From Chryseobacterium populi (GTDB lineage Bacteria > Bacteroidota > Bacteroidia > Flavobacteriales > Weeksellaceae), in assembly GCF_000282115.1 (NCBI RefSeq), contig NZ_AKJY01000021.1, forward strand, positions 1 to 64,000: a stretch of 64,000 bases of DNA. Direction: 5' to 3'. Both the position numbers and the translations under genes were made by a program. Under the pieces are notes generated by a model. The model did no database searches. It was not told where the DNA came from and saw only the letters and a list, made by a program, of their open reading frames with translations. Position 1 is the stretch's first letter. Each line of letters begins with the position of its first letter. Of the stretch, positions 27,680 to 33,877 are shown piece by piece.

Positions 27680-27717
27680 AAAGCCTTACCAAATTAGTGA
27701 AAATTTAATAAGGCTTT
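27680..27717 (-). terminator. Terminator of the M48 protease gene
   Basis: AAAGCCTTA/TAAGGCTTT stem, 9 bp with a 20-nt loop, 24 nt after the protease stop. Confidence 0.65.
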
Positions 27718-27740
27718 ATATACAAGATTAAAAATTCAAA

Positions 27741-28547
27741 TTATATTTTCCCGCCTGCAGCTTTATAATATTCCAAAGCTTTTGGAAGGTCTTTCTGAAT
27801 ATCTGAAATCCTGGTTTCAGGATTCGGGTGGGTAGATAAGAATTCAGGCTGTCTGTTTCCTGAAGAGGCTCCTTCCATCCTGTTCCAGAAAGGAATGGCT
27901 TCTCTAGGGTCATAACCTGCCATAGACATCAGATATAAGCCCATTTCATCAGCTTCAGACTCCTGATTTCTGCCATATTTTAATAAGGCTACCTGTGAGC
28001 CGATCGGATACACTTTCTGGAAAACATTTGCCCACTGAGCATTGGAAATTGTACCACCCAAAATAGCGCCTCCGTACTGTGCTACCATCGCTTGGGAAAT
28101 TCTTTCGTTTCCATGGCCTGCTAAAGCATGGGAAACCTCGTGTCCCAAAACTACCGCTAAACCATTATCACTTTTAGTAACAGGCAAAATCCCTGTGTAT
28201 ACGGCAACTTTACCCCCTGGCATGCACCAGGCATTCAGCTCATTGCTTTGTATAAGATTAAACTCCCAGTTATAATTGGCAAGATCTGCAGACCTTCCTA
28301 TACTCTGGTAATATTTCTCAGCAGCTCCTTTTATTCTGCTGCCTACGCTTGTCACTCTTTTTGCCTCTGCCGTACCTGCAATAACTTTAGATTTAGACAA
28401 TGTCGTTTTATATTCCTGTGAAGACATTGTTAAAATTTCCGAATTATTTGCCAGCTGCAAAGAAGATCTCCCCGTAATCGGGTTTGTAGTACAAGCCGCA
28501 ACTGATAAAGCAATTGCTCCTATCCCTAATAAATAAGTTAATTTCAT
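27741..28547 (-). CDS. M48-family metalloprotease lipoprotein
   Basis: 268 aa. Signal peptide with lipobox VAAC, Cys19. The zinc site is HEVSH at 136-140 (VVLGHEVSHALAGHGNERIS), with the third ligand Glu in NQESEADEMGLYLMSMAGYDP near 195. C-terminal FLSTHPNPETRI is typical for the M48C Oma1/BepA-like group. Envelope peptidase likely acting on misfolded outer-membrane proteins; the active site is complete. Monocistronic, divergent from the DUF4251 gene. Confidence 0.93.
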   Translation of the reverse strand: MKLTYLLGIGAIALSVAACTTNPITGRSSLQLANNSEILTMSSQEYKTTLSKSKVIAGTAEAKRVTSVGSRIKGAAEKYYQSIGRSADLANYNWEFNLIQSNELNAWCMPGGKVAVYTGILPVTKSDNGLAVVLGHEVSHALAGHGNERISQAMVAQYGGAILGGTISNAQWANVFQKVYPIGSQVALLKYGRNQESEADEMGLYLMSMAGYDPREAIPFWNRMEGASSGNRQPEFLSTHPNPETRISDIQKDLPKALEYYKAAGGKI

Positions 28548-28607
28548 AGTTTAGAGTGTTAATAATTCAATTTTAACAATTTTTATTCCAAAATATTTTA
28601 CAACGGA

Positions 28608-28615
28608 TATATTTG
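28608..28615 (+). promoter_or_regulatory. Promoter -7 box of the DUF4251 gene
   Basis: TATATTTG, exact. It overlaps the TTG at 28613 that opens a longer frame, which supports the ATG at 28655. Leader about 37 nt. Confidence 0.65.
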
Positions 28616-28654
28616 CATACATTTTGCTATTTAAATTTACTAATTATTACTGTT

Positions 28655-29194
28655 ATGAAAAAGTATATTTCATTAATATTGATCTCAGGATTTTTATTAT
28701 TCTTTCAAAGTTGCTCTTCTCAAACTAAATTAGATTCTAAAACAGTTGATGCACTTGTCAATTCCAAAGAATTTACTTTTCATGCAGAAAGGGCAAACCC
28801 GACCAATTATGATGTCATCAACATTATGAATTCAATGCCTAATTCTACGGCGACGAGAATATTACAGCTTGACGGTAATTATACGGTAGAATTGAGAAAT
28901 AATCAATTAGAAGTTGTACTTCCTTATTTCGGACGGTTGTTTAATCCTAGTCTCGGAAATACCGATAAAAACAGCTACCGCTTTACTTCAAAAGATTTTG
29001 CAGTAGATCAGTCTCAAAATAAAAAAGGAACCTGGATTGTAAAGATTAGGCCTAATGACGTAAGCAATGTTTCAGATATCATTATAGAAGTTTATAAAAA
29101 CGGAAGGGCATTCACCTCCATCAGAAGCAATGACAGACAGCCCATTTCCTACGACGGATATGTATCCCAGAATGAAAATACGGAAAAGCCTTAG
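28655..29194 (+). CDS. DUF4251 lipoprotein
   Basis: 179 aa from the ATG of MKKYISLILIS; the longer TTG-started frame would begin inside the promoter. Signal peptide with lipobox FQSC and Cys20. The domain includes FTFHAERANPTNYDVINIM, a FGRLF stretch and KGTWIVKIRPNDVSNV, with the beta-rich pattern of DUF4251, a small Bacteroidota envelope family of unknown function. Its stop overlaps the convergent meaB gene by 4 nt. Confidence 0.85.
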   Translation: MKKYISLILISGFLLFFQSCSSQTKLDSKTVDALVNSKEFTFHAERANPTNYDVINIMNSMPNSTATRILQLDGNYTVELRNNQLEVVLPYFGRLFNPSLGNTDKNSYRFTSKDFAVDQSQNKKGTWIVKIRPNDVSNVSDIIIEVYKNGRAFTSIRSNDRQPISYDGYVSQNENTEKP

Positions 29195-30180
29195 TCCGGA
29201 CCTTTAGAAAGAAATTTTTCAACAAATAATTTTGCTTCGGTGCTTGGATTGAAAACCATTGCCGAAGCATTTTTTTTATGCTGAATATAAGCTTCTTCTA
29301 CCGAATTATTTTTCTTCATCATAGACAAAATATATTCCTGAACCCAATATTCAAACCGTTTTTCAGCCTGCTGAACTCTTACGCCTTCAAAACTTCCCGT
29401 CTTTTTTTTCAGACTGATAAATTCATCGATGGTACTGTAAACATCACTCAGGCCTTCATTATAAAGAGCAGATCCCAATAAAACCGGCACTTTCCAGCCT
29501 TTTTCTTTAGCCGGAATAAAATCAAGGGCCCTTTTAAGCTCAAGCTTTGTCGTTTTTGCTTTCTGAAGATTGCTTTCTTCAACTTTATTGATGAAAATAA
29601 TATCCACCATTTCCATAATTCCTCTTTTGATGCCCTGAAGCTCATCGCCGCCGCCAATAATCTTCAGGAACAGGAATATATCGGTAATATCTGCGACCAG
29701 AACCTCAGACTGCCCCACTCCTACGGTTTCTATAAGGATATAATCGTAACCTGCCGCTTCACAGATCATCATGGTTTCAAAAGTAGTATTGGCAACTCCA
29801 CCCAAAAAGCCGGAACTCGGAGAAGGCCGTATGAAAGCATTTTCTTCTCTGGCCAATTCTTCCATCCTGGTTTTGTCTCCCAGAATACTTCCTTTATTGA
29901 TTGCAGAGCTCGGGTCTATCGCTAAAACAGCCACTTTTTTTCCATTTGCAATAGCCAGTCTTCCGAAATTCTCTATAAAAGTAGACTTTCCTGCACCTGG
30001 CACTCCGGTAACTCCTACCCGTATTGATTTTCCGGTAAAAGGCATAATTTCTTTCAGCAATTCTTCGGCCTGCTGCCTGTGTTCGGCTTTTTTACTCTCA
30101 ACCAAAGTAATGGCTTTTGCAATCAGGCGCTTGTTGCCTGACCGTATTCCTTCTATTAAATCTTCTGTAGAAAATTTCAT
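29191..30180 (-). CDS. meaB: Methylmalonyl Co-A mutase-associated GTPase
   Basis: 329 aa, G3E P-loop GTPase. Walker A GVPGAGKS at 59-66, switch region VLAIDPSSAINKGSILGDKTRM near 95-115, the GxxG loop of IETVGVGQSEV near 151 and the base motif INKVEESN near 201. MeaB protects methylmalonyl-CoA mutase from inactivation and gates cofactor loading; the mutase gene is in the same window (37072-39192). Normal length. A -7 box ends 5 nt before its ATG, suggesting a nearly leaderless mRNA. The upstream region carries a family B repeat. Confidence 0.97.
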   Translation of the reverse strand: MKFSTEDLIEGIRSGNKRLIAKAITLVESKKAEHRQQAEELLKEIMPFTGKSIRVGVTGVPGAGKSTFIENFGRLAIANGKKVAVLAIDPSSAINKGSILGDKTRMEELAREENAFIRPSPSSGFLGGVANTTFETMMICEAAGYDYILIETVGVGQSEVLVADITDIFLFLKIIGGGDELQGIKRGIMEMVDIIFINKVEESNLQKAKTTKLELKRALDFIPAKEKGWKVPVLLGSALYNEGLSDVYSTIDEFISLKKKTGSFEGVRVQQAEKRFEYWVQEYILSMMKKNNSVEEAYIQHKKNASAMVFNPSTEAKLFVEKFLSKGPD

Positions 30181-30185
30181 TGATT

Positions 30186-30193
30186 CAAAATTA
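30186..30193 (-). promoter_or_regulatory. Promoter -7 box of meaB, near-leaderless
   Basis: Minus strand TAATTTTG, exact match, 5 nt upstream of the meaB ATG. Confidence 0.45.
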
Positions 30194-30203
30194 ATAATTA
30201 AAA

Positions 30204-30273
30204 GTGAATTGTGAATGGTCTGCTACGCTGTCAATTTTAAAAATTCACTTGTGAAGCAAGATTCACAATTCAC
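30204..30273 (+). repeat. Dispersed inverted-repeat element, family B, copy 2
   Basis: 70 bp bounded by perfect 13-bp arms GTGAATTGTGAAT and ATTCACAATTCAC, enclosing CTACGCTGTCAATTTTAAAA, which matches the copy at 17721-17778. It sits between the meaB and cytochrome promoters. Confidence 0.65.
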
Positions 30274-30347
30274 CATTTACTATTTCAATTTTTATTTCTT
30301 CTAAATTAAAACTACAGGCTGTTTTATCGATCACAGAGGGAATTCCC

Positions 30348-30355
30348 TACATTTG
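30348..30355 (+). promoter_or_regulatory. Promoter -7 box of the cytochrome pair
   Basis: TACATTTG, exact match, about 27 nt before the ATG at 30383; it overlaps an upstream TTG of a longer frame. Confidence 0.65.
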
Positions 30356-30382
30356 TTATTATTCAGAAAAAGTAAGAAAAAT

Positions 30383-30676
30383 ATGAAAAAAATAATCGCT
30401 GTAGCGTCATTTACAGCTGTCTTGTTAGCTTCTTGTACTCCAAAAGTTTCTACAGCCACAACACCTACAGGACCCGCAACATCTACTGCTGAGCAGATTG
30501 CCCAAGGAAAAACCATTTTTGAAAACTCATGTGGAAGGTGTCATAAACTGCCAGATCCTACAAAACATAGCTCTGTACAATGGGTAGGAATCATGAATGC
30601 GATGGCTCCGAAAGCTAAATTAACCGATGAGCAGCATCAGTGGGTTTACGATTATATTGTTTCTGTGAAAAAATAA
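30383..30676 (+). CDS. Small c-type cytochrome lipoprotein (copy 1)
   Basis: 97 aa from MKKIIAVASF. Lipobox LASC with Cys18, a 25-residue Thr/Pro-rich spacer, then one haem site C-x2-C-H at Cys50, Cys53, His54 (CGRCHKLPDP). The sixth ligand is probably Met71 or Met74 (MNAMAPKAKL). The protein is a minimal class I cytochrome domain tethered to a membrane, able to relay electrons in the periplasm. The neighbouring gene is a close paralogue, 27 nt away, so this is a tandem duplication transcribed together. Confidence 0.88.
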   Translation: MKKIIAVASFTAVLLASCTPKVSTATTPTGPATSTAEQIAQGKTIFENSCGRCHKLPDPTKHSSVQWVGIMNAMAPKAKLTDEQHQWVYDYIVSVKK

Positions 30677-30703
30677 TATCATCATTCACAAAAAAATATT
30701 ATT

Positions 30704-30991
30704 ATGAAAAAGTTAGTTTTAAGTATGATCTTAGGTTCGGCTTTTATGGTTTCATGCGGACCTAAAAGTGTGGCTGTCACAGGCCCTAAATACACCTCAT
30801 CTGAACAACTTGCTCAAGGAAAAACTGTTTTCGAAAATTCGTGTAACAGGTGTCATAAATTACCGGATCCTGCAAAACATGATGACCAGGGATGGATAAA
30901 AACCTTAAGCAGGATGGCTCCAAAAGCTAAATTGAGTGACGACCAACATCAAATGGTTTATGACTATCTGATTTCTGTAAATAAAAAATAA
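30704..30991 (+). CDS. Small c-type cytochrome lipoprotein (copy 2)
   Basis: 95 aa. Lipobox MVSC with Cys18, haem site C-x2-C-H at Cys47, Cys50, His51 (CNRCHKLPDP), likely Met71 ligand in SRMAPKAKLSDDQHQ. Identical in layout to the upstream gene (QLAQGKTVFENSC versus QIAQGKTIFENSC). The stop codon lies in a palindrome shared with the convergent epimerase gene. Partner oxidase not seen in the window. Confidence 0.88.
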   Translation: MKKLVLSMILGSAFMVSCGPKSVAVTGPKYTSSEQLAQGKTVFENSCNRCHKLPDPAKHDDQGWIKTLSRMAPKAKLSDDQHQMVYDYLISVNKK

Positions 30992-31014
30992 GCTTTCCAT
31001 GGAAAGCTTATTTT
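30986..31014 (+). terminator. Bidirectional terminator carrying both convergent stop codons
   Basis: Palindrome with arms AATAAGCTTTCC/GGAAAGCTTATT around a central AT, with T runs both ways. It contains the TAA of the cytochrome gene (30989-30991) and the TAA of the epimerase gene (31008-31010, minus). Confidence 0.9.
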
Positions 31015-32003
31015 TTTAGCTCTAATCCGAGTCCCGGTTTTCCGGATAAGATTATTTTTCCGTTTTCTACAAAGCTGCCAGTTGCATAATCATTAGAAAT
31101 AAGATTTGCTCCGTCTAGATCTACAAAGTCAACAAGCCCGGTTAAAGTACATGCAGCTGAAATTCCGACTGTAGATTCCGTCATGCAACCGATCATAATT
31201 TTATAATTTAATGCTCTCGCTTTTCCTATCATTTCCAGAGCAGGCGTTAAACCTCCACATTTCATCAGCTTTATATTGATGCTCTTGTAATAAGGAACTA
31301 ATTTTTCCAGGGAATCAATGTTCTGACAATCTTCATCCGCCATCCAGTTGGCAGATCCGTTTTTGTTTAAAATCTGGTACTGGTTGATTGGTCTTGGCTG
31401 TTCTAAATAAGAAAACCCCTTAATTTCAGGGGTTTCCTGAATCCAGAGACAATCTTCAGCAGTAAAGCTTGCATTGGAATCTAAAGCAATATTCCTGTTT
31501 AGCTGTAAAAGTTTTTCAACATAAATTTTATCTAAACCTTTACATTTTATTTTGAATTTATTCCAGCTGCTTTGTTCAATTTTCCTGACCTGATTCTCAA
31601 AAGTTCCGGCAGATATTGTGATTGAGCTATCTGCTAAATTTTCAGAAGGCAGAGCATTGATATCAGTGAAGCTTTTGTTTTCAAGCTTTCCGAACAGGTC
31701 CCAATAGGCACAGTCTAAAGCAGACTGTAAGAAAGCATGTAAATTCAAACCCTGTAAAAATTTAAAAAAATCTTTTGGGTGAATCATATTCTGGGCTTCA
31801 ATTTTTGACTGAATTTCTTTTATTTTTAAAATAAAATCCTGAAGATTAATCTGATAATAGTCGATTGCAACACATTCTCCATAGCCTTTATGATTTTGAT
31901 GAGATAGCTCTATAAGCAATGCTTCTCTTTTATCATAATTCCCGTAAGCAATTGAGAACGTTTCTTTTAACTGAAGAACTTTAATTTCATAATTCAATTC
32001 CAT
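31008..32003 (-). CDS. Enolase-superfamily epimerase (L-Ala-D/L-Glu epimerase-like)
   Basis: 331 aa, muconate-lactonizing subgroup. N-terminal capping domain to about 125 (EALLIELSHQNHKGYGECV), then the TIM-barrel with Lys in FKIKCKGLD near 151-155, the metal ligands Asp175, Glu201 and Asp223 (ALDSNASF, YLEQPRP, MADEDCQN) and the second catalytic Lys248 in NIKLMKCGG. Such enzymes epimerise L-Ala-D/L-Glu dipeptides from peptidoglycan turnover. The dipeptide assignment is inference; the subgroup is firm. A terminator 18 nt upstream separates it from the RNA repair operon. Confidence 0.88.
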   Translation of the reverse strand: MELNYEIKVLQLKETFSIAYGNYDKREALLIELSHQNHKGYGECVAIDYYQINLQDFILKIKEIQSKIEAQNMIHPKDFFKFLQGLNLHAFLQSALDCAYWDLFGKLENKSFTDINALPSENLADSSITISAGTFENQVRKIEQSSWNKFKIKCKGLDKIYVEKLLQLNRNIALDSNASFTAEDCLWIQETPEIKGFSYLEQPRPINQYQILNKNGSANWMADEDCQNIDSLEKLVPYYKSINIKLMKCGGLTPALEMIGKARALNYKIMIGCMTESTVGISAACTLTGLVDFVDLDGANLISNDYATGSFVENGKIILSGKPGLGLELKK

Positions 32004-32017
32004 TTATTAAAACTACA

Positions 32018-32043
32018 AAAAAGGAGACTTATTTTGTCTCCTT
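32018..32043 (-). terminator. Terminator of the rtcB-NTase-prfH-TPR operon
   Basis: AAGGAGAC/GTCTCCTT stem followed on the minus strand by T6. The left arm runs beyond the TPR stop and the right arm encodes its last codons. Confidence 0.85.
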
Positions 32044-32553
32044 CTTCTTTTTAATTTGTTTTTTCTTTGGTTTTTGGGGCATTTTTGCTTTAATAAATTT
32101 CTCTTTATTTTTCAAAAAATCAAGCATAGACTGATCATAAGCAAATTCGACAGCTTCTTTTAACGGATCTAAAGCTTTTTTGTATTCCTTGTTAATTTCA
32201 AACCAATGAGATTTCAGGATTAATATCCTGCACTTATCAATTCCTTTGATCTTTAATGCATATTCTATCAGTTTTTCAGCTTCATCCAAATCTTCATTGT
32301 CCAGAAGGCACTTAATATAGTATTTAGGGGTATTGAGATTGGTAATGTCATTTTGCATGGCTTCTTCAAAATAAAGCTTTGCTTTTTCATAATCAATCAA
32401 TGCTTCACTGTAGATTCTTCCCATTAAACATAAACTATCTGCATCTTCAGGATCGTAGGAGAGCGCATAATTCAATGCTTCCAGACAATCCGGAAGACTA
32501 TAAGGATAGTTATCCAAAGCTTCAAAGTAATATTTGTTTTTAGTTAAGGTCAT
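32029..32553 (-). CDS. TPR-repeat protein, last gene of the RNA repair operon
   Basis: 174 aa, three to four tetratricopeptide-like helix pairs: ALNYALSYDPEDADSLCLMG, AKLYFEEAMQNDITNLNTPK, AEKLIEYALKIKGIDKCRIL and KKALDPLKEAVEFAYDQSM. A basic C-terminus (KAKMPQKPKKKQIKKKK) could bind RNA. It starts 14 nt inside prfH, so it is translated with it. TPR proteins are scaffolds; an adaptor for the damaged ribosome or for the repair enzymes is plausible but untested. No known family name. Confidence 0.8.
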   Translation of the reverse strand: MTLTKNKYYFEALDNYPYSLPDCLEALNYALSYDPEDADSLCLMGRIYSEALIDYEKAKLYFEEAMQNDITNLNTPKYYIKCLLDNEDLDEAEKLIEYALKIKGIDKCRILILKSHWFEINKEYKKALDPLKEAVEFAYDQSMLDFLKNKEKFIKAKMPQKPKKKQIKKKKETK

Positions 32554-33238
32554 TTTTGTAGTTTTTTAATTCATTTTTCAGCAGATTTCTTTGCTTTTTG
32601 AAAGATTTCTCCTGGTAATTTTTCTTAAAATCCGTTCCGGAAAATGTACGTACCGGGCTTCCTCTCTCCACCTGCAGATGGTTGTTCCAGGTTTCCTGCA
32701 TTCTTTTTTCCAATTGCCGGATCTGCATCTCCATTACTTTTTCTTTTAATCTTATAACGGACAGCTTTTTATTCTCCAACTGTGATCTGGAATTCTGCAC
32801 GAAAACACTTTGGCCCGTAGGTACATGAGTGGCACGAACGGCAGTGTTTACTTTATTCACATTTTGCCCGCCATTTCCCTGGCTTCTCATTGTCTGAAAC
32901 TGAATATCTTTTTCATTGAATCCTGTTTTTTCCAAACCTTCGAGTTCAAAAATACCGATGAACCAATTGCTCCTTTTATGCAGTTTCCTGAATGTACTTT
33001 TACCTGTCCAGCAAATACTTCCCAGCCAATTGCTTAAAAATACTGAGATATCTTTTCCTTTTAAAAGCAGGGTTACGGATTTCAATGTCAGATTCTCATC
33101 TCCATTTTCCCTGTGAATAATTTCGTAGTCTATATTTTCCGTCTTTATTTCCTCAAGAAAGACCTTCAGAACTCTGGCTACTACCCATTGACATTCCAAA
33201 GGCCCTCTTCCTGAGGTAATCTGTATTATTTTGTCCAT
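32540..33238 (-). CDS. prfH: Peptide chain release factor homolog PrfH
   Basis: 232 aa from MDKIIQITSG; a frame 6 codons longer is less likely as it runs into the preceding gene. The catalytic loop GNGGQNVNK has GGQ at 123-125 and is followed by the usual VRATHVPTGQSVFVQNSRSQ. The protein lacks the N-terminal domain of RF1/RF2 and the codon-reading PxT/SPF motif, as in PrfH. PrfH is described as a factor that releases the peptide from ribosomes cut in the decoding centre, so RtcB can religate the 16S rRNA. It starts 1 nt after the NTase stop and overlaps the TPR gene by 14 nt, so the set is translationally coupled. Confidence 0.93.
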   Translation of the reverse strand: MDKIIQITSGRGPLECQWVVARVLKVFLEEIKTENIDYEIIHRENGDENLTLKSVTLLLKGKDISVFLSNWLGSICWTGKSTFRKLHKRSNWFIGIFELEGLEKTGFNEKDIQFQTMRSQGNGGQNVNKVNTAVRATHVPTGQSVFVQNSRSQLENKKLSVIRLKEKVMEMQIRQLEKRMQETWNNHLQVERGSPVRTFSGTDFKKNYQEKSFKKQRNLLKNELKNYKNDLN

Positions 33239-33239
33239 T

Positions 33240-33785
33240 TTATTTTGGCATTTCACTTAACAGGGGATGACCGACGGGATCAATTCCTTTTTCCAATAGA
33301 TGTTTTGCAGCCATTACCGCCCAACATTTATCACTGGAATGAATGTTTCTGTAAAATGAAAGTAGAAGATCTGGTTTCACCACAGTAAACCCATTGGTTT
33401 CAATGGTTTCCAGATCGTTTCTTTCAAAGAAATCGATGGTTATTCTGTGAGACTTTCCGTTTTCCAACTCAACCGTTTTTTCATATCTGCGAAAATTTTC
33501 TTCGCTCGGCAGATGATCGTACCGGGTCCATACTTTCTGAAACCCTTCCTGCTGAAGAATTATCACTACCTCAGCCACATTTTCTTTTTTTACAAAAACA
33601 TCAATATCCTTGTGGTCGTGGGCATGTTTATATTCTGTATGCCCTTTTTCAGACATAAAATGCCACGCCCATCCCCCTGATAGTATGATTTTATTTTTTA
33701 ATTTCTCTAAAATTTTGAGTCCGTGCTGAATTCTGAATTCCGGCCAGACTTCTCCGTATCTTTTTATGTTATGAGGAGCTCCCAT
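33240..33785 (-). CDS. Predicted nucleotidyltransferase in the rtcB-prfH operon
   Basis: 181 aa. Polymerase-beta-like fold signs: IILSGGWAWHF (GG at 37-38), the metal pair Asp60-x-Asp62 in HKDIDVF, and a third acidic residue Asp118 in HRITIDFFER. This is the usual GG...DxD...D layout of minimal nucleotidyltransferases, close to AbiEii/MNT or kanamycin-type NTases; the exact subfamily is not named. It begins 92 nt after rtcB (with a hairpin between) and ends 1 nt before prfH. In an RNA repair operon it might add nucleotides to or modify an RNA end, but no substrate is known. Confidence 0.85.
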   Translation of the reverse strand: MGAPHNIKRYGEVWPEFRIQHGLKILEKLKNKIILSGGWAWHFMSEKGHTEYKHAHDHKDIDVFVKKENVAEVVIILQQEGFQKVWTRYDHLPSEENFRRYEKTVELENGKSHRITIDFFERNDLETIETNGFTVVKPDLLLSFYRNIHSSDKCWAVMAAKHLLEKGIDPVGHPLLSEMPK

Positions 33786-33812
33786 TTTTCTAATTTTAAA
33801 CCTTAAATATTA

Positions 33813-33843
33813 AACCTTATAGGTTTTGGAAACCTATAAGGTT
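33813..33843 (-). other. 14-bp hairpin between rtcB and the NTase gene
   Basis: Perfect arms AACCTTATAGGTTT/AAACCTATAAGGTT with a 3-nt loop. On the minus strand no U run follows, so it is not a typical terminator. It may be a processing or attenuation element, or a mobile palindrome. Confidence 0.55.
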
Positions 33844-33877
33844 ATTCTCAACTGATACCTCCAGGCTATCAATTCTG

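Noticed and set aside
32540..33238. prfH as a truncated, dead copy of RF1 or RF2
   Set aside because: The frame is intact, GGQ is present, and the short N-terminus without PxT is the normal PrfH form; true prfA is at 42293-43378.
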